Assembly: GCA_030686995.1 (NCBI GenBank) | Contig: CM060680.1 | Span: forward strand, 83,292,259-83,356,258 | Length of the DNA stretch: 64,000 bases | Source: Artemisia argyi | Taxonomy: Eukaryota; Streptophyta; Magnoliopsida; Asterales; Asteraceae | Reading direction: 5' to 3' | In this document: positions 22,389 through 36,926 of the stretch, piece by piece | Layout: the number at the start of each line of letters is the position of its first letter | How positions within the stretch are numbered: position 1 is the first letter of the stretch | Made by a program: the position numbers and the translations under genes | The notes under the pieces: model-generated | Told to the model about the DNA's origin: nothing | What the model saw: the letters and a program-made list of their open reading frames with translations, nothing else | Database searches by the model: none

Positions 22389-22406
22389 CGTAGCTCTTAT
22401 GCCAAT
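22389..22406 (-). other. Element D primer binding site (decayed)
   Basis: On -, ATTGGCATAAGAGCT directly follows the LTR end TTTTCCACA. It resembles the iMet site TGGTATCAGAGC with two to three changes. Confidence 0.55.
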
Positions 22407-23923
<1,517 letters not shown>

Positions 23924-25356
23924 TGATATGTGGGGATCGCACCCTCGCAACAGGTTTTACCTCTTGAGGGATCTCGAGAAGCTTACAACCCCCACTAGGA
24001 AGTGTACCTGATCGTTGTAGTATAGTATAGTGACAAGTACCGGGGGATTGATCGTTCAACTCAGGAATAGTGTCGCTAGGATTAGGAAGACTAATAAACT
24101 AGGTCTAGAGGTGAGGGATGATTCTTTTTGTATTTTTATGTTTTATAAAAGCAAGTAAAAATCTCAGGTTTTGTGGAATTAGTTGCTAGCCAACTAACCC
24201 GATTAATCTAAAGATACAATCAAAATAAAATAACAAAAATGAAAATAAAACTATTATATGAATGTGGTGTAAACAATGATAAGGAAAGTTGTGTTTACTT
24301 AGGTTTCATTACTCCCTAGATATCTTTTACAGGTTGATAGTTTGTTACAATTGCATGGATGACGAGTGATATTCGTTAATAATAGTCGTAGGGCCGTGTA
24401 TAATATTCCCTAACTTTATAGGATCCTACTTCACTCCTATGTCGAACCGTTAGAAGCTCCTAACATGGGATCATTAGAATTCTCCTACGCATTAAATACA
24501 ACCAAAAATCATAGTACACCTCCGATCATGTTTCTTAAGATGTTCAAGCAAGTTACCAATGGAAGTCTGCCAGTTTTCTTAAGCCTAACATCGAATACAA
24601 TCATCCGTAACAATTATAAACAAACAATCAACCCATAATCAACATCTAAGTTCCACTACATCTAAGCAAACACAAAAGAAATCTAGCCAAGCATGTTAAA
24701 TAGAAGACAAGCGTAAGATATAATCAAACAACACATAGACATATTGAATGATTTGAAGGAATACTTATCTTTTATTGAACATGAAAGATTCAAGGGGTTG
24801 AAACCCTTGAAAAGCTGATAAAATTTGGACTAGGGTTTATTCCCTCAAAGTTGCACACTAATGAATGAAATTTGGAAAACTATATATAGATTACACAACA
24901 TGAGCGCGTCATGTATTAAATTGTGATGTCGTCAACTCGCCGCCATAATAAAATCGTATTTCCTAGATCTATTTGTGACATCGTCATGTGTAGTTGTGCT
25001 CTGGGCCATCACTAGTGTTTGGTCCCTGACAGCCTTGGGTGACGCCGTCATCTCCTATGCTTAAAAACTCTCTGGATCGTCACGTGTATTTTCCACATCC
25101 ACCACTTTTGTAACTCTTGACGCCGTCATGTGGAGAGTCTTGACGCCGTCAAGTACTGTTCCAGCAAGGAAAATTGAGACTTTGCCGTCTTCTTCACTTT
25201 TATGCTCCAAAAACGTCCAAAATGCTTTCTTTTCCAGATTTCTCTCCAAAAGTACCGAAAATGACAAAAGGAATGATTTAGGGCAACATTTGATCAAATA
25301 ATCTCGAATTCGGGCTTAAATGACCCCTAAAAAGCTGTACACTTTTCGCCTCATCA
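23924..25356 (-). repeat. Element A 3' LTR
   Basis: TGATATGTGG to GCCTCATCA on +. TATA box CTATATATAG at 24880-24889. Upstream of it on - lie TGACGCCGTCA motifs at 25040-25050, 25118-25128 and 25141-25151, plus decayed ones (TGATGTCGTCA, TGACATCGTCA). Confidence 0.92.
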
Positions 25357-27776
25357 AATACCCTTACACTTGAGATTTGCTTGTCTTCAAGCAAATGCGC
25401 TTTTATTCTAATAAAAATACAAGTTAGGTATCATTTAACACTAATATAAAAGTAATTACAACAAATAATCGTTCCACTAAAAACCAAAAGACAAGCACGG
25501 AGGTCATACACTAGCACCTCACAAATAGTGTTTAGATACTCTCATCTCTCAGGTGTAATAAAGTATATATCACAATATGAAAATGGAAAACATATCACAC
25601 TACCTGTCATAGCAAAATAGATTACCATAGGCTTGGGAAGGGATCAGACCTCCACCACCTGGCATAAGCACCTAGGATAAACTATCAAAAAGGTCTTTTA
25701 AAGGGTTATAACGTTAGGTGTAGGGATACGGAAAACACGGTTTTGTTGGATAAAGGCAATATTTACTGGTGGCAAGTTAATCATCTTGGTCAATTACATG
25801 TACAATATGGCGTTGCTAAGCCAAGACTCAACTCGACATAAGCTAATGAATCAAAAATAACAAAAACATAAAATTAACATAGAATGGAACGGGATGGTAA
25901 TCCTTATGTTTTTTTTTTCTCTTTTCTTTTTCTATATATTTTTTCTTTTTCTTGATTTTTTTTTATTTTTTTTATTTATTTATTTATTTTTTTTTGTGTG
26001 CATACACTCTTACCCTACCATCCAAAATAATACATCATAAGGAATGTACATTTCCTTTACACTTGAATTTTTACATACTTTGCAATAAACTATTCTAATG
26101 ACTCGAATCAAGATAATCAAAACCCTTGGAGTACTTTTTAAGATTAACGCACATATGGGGGTAATAATTGATGCTCTTCCCCATTACTCCATAACACAAG
26201 TACTTTACCCATGAGTCCCAATCGTCCCAAAACAATATGTACAAGATATGACTCGACTTATCAACCATGTGATCAATTAGATAATTAACTAAGGGTTTAA
26301 CATGTAACAATAATGCACTAAAGATGAATGCATACTCAGAAGGCTAAGGCGATTTGGTTGCACATTTGGGGTGGGTTGTAACAAATTCTTCCTTTAAGTA
26401 AAATGCTTAAAGTTAGAAACAAAAAGATAGGCTCGGAGGGGTGTACTAGGGGTTTCGTGTACTAAAAATGAGTACAACGCTAAGGTGTGGGAAAATTAAT
26501 TGACTTTACTAGCCAAGTAATACAACTTAAATGGTCAAGTAATTATGATACGGGTTTAACACAAGGGTGATCCTAATGCCTCTTATCATGTAGTAAATCC
26601 TACTACACGAATGTAGTCTCACTAGCGGTCTCGGGATGCATCACTAACGCAAGTTCTAGAATCTAAATGCTACCAGTACACTTATAAGCACTAATAATGA
26701 ATGCTTTTCCTATCCAGTCTAAAGGCGAACCTCACATATTTGGGTGGAAAATTTTTCTGAATGGTACGGTTTTGTGCTAGTCATACAACTCCTATCCATG
26801 AGACGCTTGCTAAGGCTAAAGTTTCACTCCTAAATGTTGTAAAAAAAATTTAAATTTGGCGCTAAAATTACACTAACAAGTATTTCTCTTAGTTTTATTA
26901 CACACCTACCATCAAACAAACAAACTCAAGTGCAATTGTATCCTATAAGGTATCATCATTTACCCTCCCCTTACACTTAGGATGAACATCGTCCCGAATG
27001 TTCAATTAAAGAATGTAAAAGTAAAATAGGTAAAAGAATGAAAACAAATACTCCCCTGATTCGATCGGTGTGGATAGTGTGGCAACAAGGTTAGATCTCC
27101 CTCCAAGAAAATGAACGTTCAAAGCTTCCCTTCCAGAAATATTAATCATCTTCTTGTCATATATAACCTGTTAAACTTGAGAAAACAATCAAGGCAACCT
27201 CGCATAAAATCGGCGGCAATCTGTATATACTAACAAATCCTAGAAAAATAGCATATATATCTTAAATCGCTTTCTAGGAATGTAAGGGATATAATGCTTG
27301 TGAAATGAATGTTTGCAGATTTCCTAGAGTTTATAAAACTAAAGAATTAACAAAAACTTTATGTTAAGTTTCCGGAAAATTTCTGAAAAAACTTATGTCC
27401 TACTTCCTGAAAAATCCTGCAAAACATCATTATGACTCGATGCAAGCATTTGACTCTAACAAATACTAGTACACATGTTCATTTAATATTGTGGCGAATC
27501 ATGATCAATTTTGTTCTTAGAAACAAATTTGGGGTTTCCCCTTACACTTAGCTTTCGCAAAATACATTTATATGAAGTTAAGACGAAGTTAAACGACAAA
27601 ATAAAGCATTTTCACAATTTTAGTTGAAACATGATCTACCAAAAATAAAAATAAAGCATGCATACGGAAGCAAATAACAATCAAACAATTAAAAATCACA
27701 CAAAACATGGGTTGCTTCCCAAAAAGCGCTTTTCTTTATTTATGAGTCTTGTAGCTAGACTCAAGGTCATGGGCAA
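25357..27776 (-). other. Element A 3' non-coding region
   Basis: Begins with the polypurine tract (- strand AAGTGTAAGGGTATT against the LTR) and includes a poly(T) tract at about 25908-25994. It aligns along its length with 50438-52925 of element B. No coding sequence or env-like ORF seen. Confidence 0.75.
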
Positions 27777-28622
27777 TTATGTGACCTCATCTCTCGAGAT
27801 GACGTATCCCATATAATTATGATCCTCACTATCGTGGTGGTGATGTTTCAATCGATTGATACTCGCAGTCACCTCCCCTCCTCCTTGACTGCTCAAGGTA
27901 GCTATCCCATCTTGGCGTATGCTTTCAATTGTGAATGGTCCATACCACTAGGGACTTGTCTTGTCGGGAGGTACTGTTATCTCTGAGTGTCTTAAGAGTA
28001 TCAAGTCTCCTTTTGCGAATGGTACATGATTCTCCGTCGGTTGACTACATTCAAACTTGACATGAATTTTATTGCAGCTTTAGCCTCTCTCAGGCTTAGT
28101 TTCTTCATAGCTTTTGATTCTTCTCTCCTATGCAAAAATTTTTTCTTGAACATGATTAGGCGATGTGTCAATGTTCTTTTTGAGCTTTCTTTTCATCCGG
28201 CTTTCTTGCACATATCGTGGGGTCATAGGAAAGGTAATCTTTCTTTTTCCTAACTTAAGTTCGATTTCCCTTTTTTCATACCTAATGACAGCTCTAGCGG
28301 TGGTGAAGAATGGTGCTCCAAGGATTATTGGCATGCATCCACCTCCTTTATCATCGATGATCATAAAATCGACGGGATACATGAACCCTGCAACATTGAC
28401 CAGTACATCCTCCGCAATTCCCAAAGGGTATACATAAGGGTGACCAGCGAAGGATAGCCTAACGCGGGTGGTGGCTGGCATTTCCGTGGTTAGTTGGGTG
28501 TAAATAGTTAGGGGCATAAGATTTACTTTCGATCCTTGATCGGCGAAAGCATCCAGATATTGCAACTTCCCAATGCTGGCTGGTATCTCAAAGTTCCCAC
28601 AAGCCGTCTTCTTAGTAGCCAC
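27777..28622 (-). pseudogene. Athila-like protease fused to integrase-tail-like end, element A
   Basis: An aspartic-protease-like domain has AFADQGSKVNLMPLTIY as the active-site region (DQGS, compared with the usual D-S/T-G) and the MPIILGAPFF block. The frame stops at about 28128 (TAG where B has TGG). It then continues through a polar segment to LLRHSEITVPPDKTSP, WYGPFTIE and MGYVISRDEVT, ending at a TAA near 27777. The WYGPFT motif resembles the GPF-type module at the integrase C-terminus. Everything between protease and this tail is missing. Relative to gag the protease is in another frame, owing to an indel near 28650. Confidence 0.7.
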
Positions 28623-30070
28623 TTTTTGTATAAGTAGCTTTTCGAATACCAGCCCCCAGGTAATGTATCATACTCATCTTTCCCCTCTTTCTCCTTCTTT
28701 GAAATCAGTTTGGAGGATTGGTTACGCCCGTCACCCTTTATCCAATTTGTTATGGTATTCTCATTTATATCATGTTTTAGGTAGCAACCTAATGATTTGG
28801 ATTTTGGCAGTTCCTCAATGGTTTGTTCACTAGGGGTTTCTTTTTCCTCATTATCCTCGTGGACAATTGTGATAGAATTAACAAATCGGGTAGTAGGGGT
28901 AGCGCTTTCTTTTCTTAGTAGCATCATTTCTGGGGTTTTTTGGTGTGCGTATTCCTCCACTAGGCTTATCATCTCCTTCATTATCTCTTGCATTTCCTCC
29001 TTTTGTTTATAAACAACTTCCTTGAATTTAGCAAGCCGCTCAGAATGGGTTGCCATATACTCTCTCATTCGAGCTTCAAATTCAGGGCTGAGGTTTTGAG
29101 GAGGTGAATAAGGTGGAGCATAATTTTGAAAGGCTTCGACATTCTCTCTAGAATGTGACTCGGAAAACGGTGTTGGAATCGTATTTGAGACAGAATTGAC
29201 TGCTGCCCGTCTAGGACTTAAAGGTCTCTTTTGTTTTTCCATGAGATAGTCAACCTTTGTCTCAAGTTTACAAAGGAGTTCTTTGGAGATTTGATTGGTT
29301 TCTCCAGGTTTCGAGATTGCGTTGATAGCCGAGTTTATAACATGAGTAACTTCCCACAATTCTTGATTATTGAAGGCAAGTTCATCAATAATTTCCCAAG
29401 ATTCCTCGGCGTTTTTATCACGTAACCTACCTCTGGCGGCTCGATCTATGGTACGCTTGGTGTGGAAGTCGGCATGGTCATAGAAGATTTGAACTAATAG
29501 CCAAAGATTTATACCATGATGAGGAACTTTTTGGAGTAAGTCCTTGAAATGAGTCCATGCTTCATAGAAAGTTTCACCTTGACGTTGTTGGAACATCAAG
29601 ATATCATTTCTAAGCATCGCAGTTTTCCCCGAGGGGAAAAATTGAGCAAGGAAACGAGACGTGAGATCATCCCAAGAGGTGATGGATCCCGCGGGAAAAC
29701 TTTCAAGCCATTGACTAGCTTGATCACGTAGAGAGAATTGGAATAGGCGTAATCGGGTCGACTCTCTAGTTACAACATCAAGGTTTATGGAATATACGAT
29801 TTTAAGGAAATCCATGAGATGTTGATTAGGATCTTCGGAACGAAGTCCATGGAATGCACATCCGCTTTGCACCAACCAGATGGTGTCGGATCGCAAGGGG
29901 GACACATTGGCTCCTTGAGTGAGCTCAATAGTGTTTCGATAGCCTTGGTGGCTAGGACGGGAATACTATCCTAAAGTTCGGGGCCTAGGAGGTTGGTTTG
30001 CTAGTAGTGGGTTTTGTGGGTGGTTTTGTTGTGGTGGGTTGATGGGTTCAAAGATGTTACCACCTTCCAT
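28523..30070 (-). pseudogene. gag: Athila-like gag, element A, one early stop
   Basis: The start is the ATG at 30070 (MEGGNIFEP), found by following the frame upstream to the PBS side; element B starts alike. A TAG at 29966-29968 replaces the Glu codon of B. After it the frame is open for about 460 residues. The gag core is clear: HGLRSEDPNQHL, LRLFQFSLRDQASQWLESFP, SITSWDDLTSRFLAQFFP, GETFYEAWTHFKDLLQKVPHHG. A Pro-rich linker and a coiled-coil-like Glu/Lys segment follow. The frame shifts near 28650 before the protease. Known role: capsid formation. Confidence 0.85.
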
Positions 30071-30214
30071 GATGTTGGACGGTAAAGGTTACGAACAAAG
30101 ACACGAAGAAATGAGATAGACTAAAGAAAATCTAAAAATAAAAATAAAATCTTACTAGAAAGGAAACTAGCAAGTAGACCTAATAAAAAGAAATCCTAAC
30201 CTAGACAATAACTA

Positions 30215-30234
30215 TTCCCCGGGCTGCGGCGCCA
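30215..30234 (-). other. Element A primer binding site
   Basis: On -, TGGCGCCGCAGCCCGGGGAA lies a few bases inside the 5' LTR. TGGCGCCG-type sites are usual in Athila/Tat lineage elements. Confidence 0.8.
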
Positions 30235-30240
30235 AAAACT

Positions 30241-31628
30241 TGATACGTGGGGATCGCACCCTCGCAACAGGTTTTACCTCTCGAGGGATCTCGAGAAGCT
30301 TACAACCCCCACCAGGCAGTGTACCTGATCGTTGTAGTATAGTATAGTGACAAGTACCGGGGGATTGATCGTTCCACTCAGTAATAGTGTCGCTAGGATT
30401 AGGAAGCCTAATAAACTAGGTCCAGAGGTGAGGGATGATTCTTTTTGTATTTCTATATTTTATAAAAGCAAGTAAAAATCTCAGGTTTTGAAGGAGTGGG
30501 CGGAATTAGTTGCTAGCCAACTAACCCAATTAATATAAAGACGCAATCAAAATAAAATAACAAAAATAAAAATAAAACTATTATACTAATGTGGTGCAAA
30601 CAATGATAAGGAAAGTTGTATTTACTTAGGTTTCATTACTCCCTAGATATTTTTTACAGGTTGATAGTTTGTTACAATTGCATGGATGACGAGTCATATT
30701 CCTTAATACTAGTCGTAGGGCCGTGTACAATATTCCCTAACTCTATAGGATCCTTCTTCACTCCTATGTCGAGCCGTTAGAAGCTCCTAACATGGGATCA
30801 TGTTTCTTAAGACGTTCAAGAAAGTTACCAATGGAAGTCTGCCAGTTTTCTTAAGTCTAACATCAAATATAATCATCCGTAACAATTATAAACAAACAAT
30901 CAACCCATAATCAACATCTAGGATTCACTACATCTAAGCAAACACAAAAGAAATCTAGCCTAGCATGTTAAATAGAAGACAAGCGTAAGATATAATCAAA
31001 CAACACATAGACATATTGAATGATTTGAAGGAATACTTATCTTTTATTGAACATGAAAGATTCAAGGGGTTGAAACCCTTGAAAAGCTGATAAAATTCGG
31101 ACTAGGGTTTATTCCCTCAAAGTTGCACACTAATGAATGAAATTTGGAAAACTATATATAGATTACACAACGTGACGGCGTCATGTATTAAATTGTGACG
31201 CCGTCAACTCACCGCCATAATAAAATTGTATTGCCTAGATCTATTTGTGACGCCGTCATGTGGAGTTGTGCATTGGGCCGTCACTAGTTTTTGGACCCTG
31301 ACGGCCTTGGGTGAGGCCGTCATCTCCTATGCTTAAAAACTCTCTGGATCGTCACGTGTATTTTCAACATCCACCTCTTTTGTAACTCTTGACATCGTCA
31401 TGTGGAGAGTCTTGACGCCGTCAGGTACTGTTCCAGCAAGGAAAATTGAGACTTTGCCGTTTTCTTCACTTTTATGCTCCAAAAACGTCCAAAATGCTTC
31501 CTTTTTCAGATTTCTTTCCAAAAGTACCTAAAATGACAAAAGGAACGATTTAGGGCAATATTTGATCAAATAATCTCGAATTCGGGCTTAAATGACCCCT
31601 TAAAAGCGGTACACTTTTCGCCTCATCA
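30241..31628 (-). repeat. Element A 5' LTR
   Basis: TGATACGTGG to GCCTCATCA on +. It lacks about 50 bp present in the other LTR (after CATGGGATCAT). The missing part is bounded by GATCAT repeats, which suggests a slippage deletion. TATA CTATATATAG at 31152-31161, with TGACGGCGTCA at 31172-31182 directly upstream on -. Confidence 0.92.
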
Positions 31629-31663
31629 ATTAATAATGTTTTTATGTATTATTTATATCAATA

Positions 31664-31816
31664 AGTTAGATAACATGTTCTATTATGATCAAATAGAATT
31701 GGGGCTTATATGTATGTAAACCTTGTTAAATAACATTGTCTTTGTTTAAATTCCGCTGTGCAACAACAATCTTTGTTATTTTATAGATCCTAGATGAGTT
31801 TTAAACGATCTTCACA
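31664..31816 (+). repeat. TE1 5' LTR, second part
   Basis: Continues the TE1 LTR after the D insertion, matching 33654-33804, and ends GATCTTCACA. Confidence 0.85.
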
Positions 31817-31818
31817 AT

Positions 31819-31834
31819 TGGTATCAGAGCCATG
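31819..31834 (+). other. TE1 primer binding site
   Basis: TGGTATCAGAGCCATG, a full match to the classic plant initiator-Met-tRNA site, two bases after the LTR. Confidence 0.92.
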
Positions 31835-33359
31835 TGGCTCTTGATCTAGGAACTTGTAAGGTTTTATTATCAACGAAAGCAGCTTAGGGTTTCTTGTTAT
31901 GGAGAAACGTGGGTAAGGATCAATTGAATGCTAGAATGAAACCCTAACCTGGAATATGATTTTAACGAGGTTGGTATTGATGGTTGCATGGTGGTACGAA
32001 GCTGATGTTAATCACTGGAATAAGACTACGCATAATGATGACTTAGGTTACTGGTAATTTGAGTAAGTCTACTTCTTTTGTATCTGCTGGAATGAATATC
32101 TCTACTTCTTTTAAGAATAAGTCTACTTCTCATGTTACTAAGGTTACTGCAAATAATCCTCGCGTTCCTGCTTTTGGGAGTAACTCTACTCTGTGGTTAC
32201 TGATCCACTTAGTTTAATACAGCTGCTCCATATACGTTAATGCTGCTCTTGTTAGTTAGTGCTACTCGTTATTGTACGTTAATGTTGTTCTTGTTACTTA
32301 ATGCTGCTAGTTGGTTCTTAATATTGCTTTTTACACGTTACTACTGCCAGCTAGAACTTACTACTACCCATTGAATTTTAATGTTGTTGGATTGGAACTT
32401 ACTGCTGCTTATATGGAAGTCCAAGTTTGGTAGGATGTTTCTGTTCAAAAAACCTAATTCGTATTTTTTAGACTTGTGAGCGACATTCTTATCAGCTAGG
32501 TCAAGTGAAAAGGTTGATTATGTATTTTAGGGTTTACTGTCGTGCCTCAATCAATTGTATTTGTTTGTGTAATAACAGTTTTGTGATTTATGAGTGATGG
32601 GATCGAGGGAAAATGAAGATTAAGTGGTGTCATGGTCCAGGTTGGATGGTGATTGGTTTACACGTTAGTTTAGATGCAATGACAGTTTTGTGGACATGGT
32701 ACATGGTAATTCGAATGACAATATTCTTTTGTGGATCTAAAGAAAACAAAGATTATGGATGTTAAGAGTTCGAATTCATGTTCTTGTGGAAAGTTTATCG
32801 AAGTGGTTATCATGTTTATGCTGATTGGACGCTACTACTGATTAATACATGGTTACTACTGCTAAACCATTTTAACACTGTTCTTCATTGTTACTACCAC
32901 TTGGTATCAATAACTACTGTTAGTCATTTTAGTGTTGCTCTTCATGGATGGAACTACAAGGTATTCGTTACTACTATTGGTTAGTTATTCGTATAGTTTT
33001 TATGGTTGCTTCAATGGTTAACATACTGGTTTCAGGGGAAGAATATGATAAAGTGTTTAACCATCTAAGGGGAAAGTTTTTACTACTACTAAGTCATTAT
33101 TACTACTACTAGTTTAAGTTTCTACTACTTGAATATTATTATGCTTCTTGGAGGGTAATTTAAGACATTAGAAAGCTTGGATTAGAAGTTTAATATATGG
33201 TTTGTCCCCTAATGGATAATGATAAAAAAAAAAGGGGAGATGTTAAAAAGGAAACAAGTTCATGGAGATCTTAAGTTAAGGGCAAGACCAGATTTGAAGA
33301 TGTGCAAGATGTTCAAGTGCTCAAGTTGTTTGTTTTGTCATCATCAAATAAGGGAAGAT
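31835..33359 (+). other. TE1 internal region, non-coding
   Basis: About 1.5 kb rich in TACTACT/TGCTG-type short repeats. It has no gag or pol motif and no long frame. It ends with TCATCAAATAAGGGAAGAT, a decayed polypurine tract before the 3' LTR. Confidence 0.7.
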
Positions 33360-33804
33360 TGTTGGGATTTATTGATTTGATGATAACAAAAGGACCAAGA
33401 TCGACATTATGGAATTCTAGAAGATAGAGGATTCTAGAAGACTTGTTGAAAAAGATAAAGGTCAAGATTAGGAAAGATTTAGTTTCCTAATACAATTAAG
33501 TTTCCATTGTAAGTCTAGATGGACTCTATATATAAAGAGATCCCTATACATTGTTTATGTATGTGTTTAATCATGTTTTAGGAAAACACCAATGCTCTCA
33601 CCACTTGAGATCTTCTATCCCTAAGATCAAAGTATCTTTGATCCCTATTACAGTTAGGTAACACGTTTTATCATGATCAAATAGAATTGGGGCTTATATG
33701 TATGTAAACCTTGTTAAATAACATTGTCTTTGTTTAAATTCCGCTGTGCAACAACAATCTTTGTTATTTTATAGATCCTAGATGAGTTTTAAACGATCTT
33801 CACA
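33360..33804 (+). repeat. TE1 3' LTR
   Basis: 445 bp, TGTTGGGATT to CTTCACA, with a TATA-like TATATATAAA at about 33527-33536. Confidence 0.88.
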
Positions 33805-35484
33805 AGAGTGTTTACGCAACAAACAGGTGTAAGATCAAAGTGATAACAAGATACAAACAAGTATAAGAATAAGAATGATACAGACTCAGTTTAGTTCCAG
33901 TAAAGCCTAGTTTTCAGTCCAGTTTTAGAACAATTCATTTATCAGTTTAATCATAGTCAATTCATATTTCATTGTAGTTATAGTTGTGCTTAACGAGCAC
34001 CAGAGAAAATTCCTTTTCAGTTAAAGTTCATATGAGATTGGATTAGCGATCTCTCATATAGAGCATGTAGAACATAGTGGGCACATATGATTTAGTTATG
34101 TCGCCTTTCAGCAGTTCCAATCGTGGATTACATCTGTGCAAGGGGGCATAGGCCAAATATGAGTACTCAAAACCTTCAAAGGTATATTCAATAGCAAGTC
34201 GATTCAAATATCGCATATTCAGTTTCAATATCAATATCATATACAGTTTCAGACTTAGTTTCAGTATCATACTTAGTTAACAGTTTAGTTTTAGAGTAGT
34301 CCAGTTATCATATCAGATTGAGTATAGTACATTGATCAGCTCAATTTAGTATAGCTCAGTGATCAACTCAGATTCCGTATAGTTCAGTCTCAATATTAGA
34401 TTTAGTTATAGATCCAGCTTCAGTTTAGTATAATTATTAGCTTACATCAGAGTGACAAGAGTTCAATTTCAGTTTAGCTTAAGTTTCAGTTTATTAATAG
34501 ACATTCTGTAAAAGGTCCAATGAAAATAAGATTATGCAACAATTATGTTTATAGCATGTTTCTATATAAGTTTTAAATTCAAGACCACTGACTCACTAAG
34601 TCATTAGGACTTACCGTTCTCAGTTATGTTTTTATGTAGGTAAGCTGAAAAAGGATTTGGGAGTTGTAGATAGAATATGGTGAATTAATGGAACAGTAGT
34701 GCTTGTGCTCATAGGTGACGAGCATCTCTGCCCTACCTATGTGTTACTCAACTTGTTAACGCCCTACATTATTGTAGTCAAATTTCTTTCAAGTCCCGAA
34801 TAGTTTTAGTCTAGTTTTAGTGTTAAATTGTATGTTATAGAGGAAGGTTATGTAGTAATGGGTCGAAACAATGGTGTTCGGGTTAACACCCGCATTCTAA
34901 GTATTTAACGCTTTCGCACGCCGTTGTTATGAAACTTATAAACACAAATGATGTCTAATGTTTATGAATGTAACCATAGATTTTCATGCTTTATGGAAAT
35001 GGATTGAATGAAGTTTTACTAAGTACGAGTTTTGGGTTCAGAGAGTCATACAGTGTATGGAGCTTTAGTCCATACGTCGTATCTACAGGTATAACAAATA
35101 TATAAATTTATGGGCGTTTCACCGACGTAGGTGATTCAGGTTAGGTTTTATCCATAATTGTAAAATGAAGAGAGTGACGCTAACCACGCTAGTTACTCCA
35201 AACGATTTGAAAATTATGCTAAACAGTATGCAGTTAGGGTTTGGCCGAAAATTTGAATTTCTTTTTTCAAAGAAAAGGAATAATGGCGGTGGTAGGGTTT
35301 GAAGGGGTGGCCTAGAGGAAGTGACTCAACATAGCCACCTAAGTCTGAGGATCAGACCCACTCTGATACCATGTTACATTGATAAAATACCGTAAGTGTA
35401 TTATATTATTAGCCAAACTATATAGTCGTATAAAGTACCACATAATATGAAGAGTTGAGTTATTTAAAAAACCAAACATTCCTC
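33805..35484. other. Unclassified repeat-like DNA with CAGTTTAGT-rich tract
   Basis: 33880-34500 is dominated by degenerate CAGTTTAGT/CAGTTTCAG units. 34560-35100 has an LTR-like texture without a partner in the window. Near 35373-35386 the - strand reads ACATGGTATCAGAG, a copia PBS look-alike, so a 5' remnant of a copia element on - may lie here. No coding sequence. Confidence 0.35.
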
Positions 35485-35820
35485 ACATACCAAGGGACTC
35501 ATCTCCACCATCCATCTAAAAAGAAATCAATGGTTGAGATTAAAAGCATTTTAATATTTCACCTATTTTTTATAATTTAAATATCTCTTAAACCATTAAT
35601 CGTTAAGCAAAAATAGTTACACCATTGCGACGAGCATTTAATTATCTTTCTATAGATAGGCTATTTGATATATTTTCGACAAATTTTTTTTTCTGTTTTT
35701 TTCACGTTTTTTTTTTCGTAGCCGAAAAAATCATATATGATATTACATATCATATCATATATGATATATCATATATGATAGCACATATCATATATGATAT
35801 GCAATATCATATATGATATG
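35485..35820. repeat. Foldback element, left arm
   Basis: Pairs in inverted orientation with 44988-45283. Shared blocks include ATTTAATTATCTTTCTA, GATAGGCTATTTGATATATT and TCGACAAATTT, then poly(T) with CACGTTTTTT and GCCGAAAAAATCATATATG. The inner part is repeated ATATCATATATGATAT palindromes. The Tat-like element was inserted in this inner part. Confidence 0.75.
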
Positions 35821-36458
35821 TGATTGTACAATAATTCGCACTACCAGGCCTTCGATGATGATCATAGGAAATGAGGGGTGTTGTGACTACGCCAAGCTTG
35901 GATATAACCTGAAATAAGAAATACTAAAACACTACGTTAAGTGATTGCGCAGGGGTTGAGCCCTGTGAACCACCTCCGGCGTGTGAATAAGTGATCGGTA
36001 TGAGAGTTTAAGTGTAAGCGTAGTAAAGTAAGGTGAGAGAGATTGCATACCAGATTTGTCATCGTCCAGGACTATTTATAGTTGAAGAAAACGGTCCTGG
36101 AGAGTGGTCACACGTTTGAGAGAGATCATGGGGGCATCCCATGATTTGTGGTAACTGCTAGGGGTTAGTGTCCCACTCCTCCTGGTTTAGCGGGGGAGCT
36201 AAAGAGAAAGAGGAGACGTGGGTAAGACTTGGTCTCACCAATGTTTGGACTTGGCCTTGTTCCGTCCCTAAAACTTATCAAGAGATACCCCGAAGGGCTT
36301 AATCCTTCGATTGGCGAATTCCCAGTTGGTAACTAGATCATTGATGATTAGTTTTACGCCAAAGAAAGTTTTAGGAGGCTAGCCAGAGCCTTCGATTATG
36401 TAGGTTATGATCAGACTCGAAGGGGTGTCCTTCGAGCTAATCGGAGGGTACATCATCA
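35821..36458 (-). repeat. Tat-like element 3' LTR
   Basis: TGATTGTACA to TACATCATCA on +. Flanked on the left by ATATG. Confidence 0.93.
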
Positions 36459-36471
36459 AGCCCCCCAGTTG
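36459..36471 (-). other. Tat-like element polypurine tract
   Basis: On -, AACTGGGGGGCT immediately precedes the LTR start TGATGATG. Confidence 0.75.
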
Positions 36472-36741
36472 AAAGTTAGATGTGCGCACAAGAATATGTG
36501 GCTTTCAACTCTATCGTCAAGTGAACTAACCGTGTTAGCTCGTAGGACCCTGAAAAAGAATTTAACGTCACAAAGTACGCATTAAATGCGCTTAAATACC
36601 CTCTAACTAACTTGCATTATATCCCCACTTGCCAAAGCATCGGTAATCCCATATGTCCCGTCATTTTTTAAACCCAATTTGAAATCCGAATAGATTAGAA
36701 CGTGAGGGACACGTGTACGGTGAGGATCAAAATAAAAAGCA

Positions 36742-36750
36742 ATATAAATT
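36742..36750 (+). promoter_or_regulatory. Candidate TATA box for the antisense gene
   Basis: ATATAAATT at about 36742-36750 is followed by CTTCATCCAAACCCTAATTT, a typical plant leader composition, about 180 bp before the ATG at 36927. It would drive transcription opposite to the element's genome strand. Confidence 0.5.
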
Positions 36751-36926
36751 CGCTTCATCCAAACCCTAATTTACTTTTTTACTGCGCCTAAAATTTCATC
36801 TACCTCATTGCGTGTAATCAAAACACACATAGTATCATCTGTCATTATCCCTTGCAAGAAAAAAGGTAAATTTCTTCCTCGTTAAACTATATTTCATCGT
36901 AGAAGTATCATTCTTCGTTAATCAGT

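Larger units (their letters stand above)
23924..31628 (-). mobile_element. Element A: Athila-like Ty3/gypsy element, gag-protease only
   Basis: Full-length element of about 7.7 kb with two LTRs (23924-25356 and 30241-31628) and perfect TSD ATTAA (23919-23923 and 31629-31633). It was inserted in the 5' LTR of D. The sense strand is -. Order: LTR, PBS, gag, protease, short integrase-tail-like end, about 2.4 kb of non-coding DNA, PPT, LTR. The RT, RNase H and integrase core is absent. It is closely related to element B and solo LTR C. Confidence 0.93.

Noticed and set aside
33880..34500. A CRISPR-like or satellite array
   Set aside because: The CAGTTTAGT-type units are irregular in length and spacing with no distinct spacers. 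It is low-complexity plant repeat DNA.
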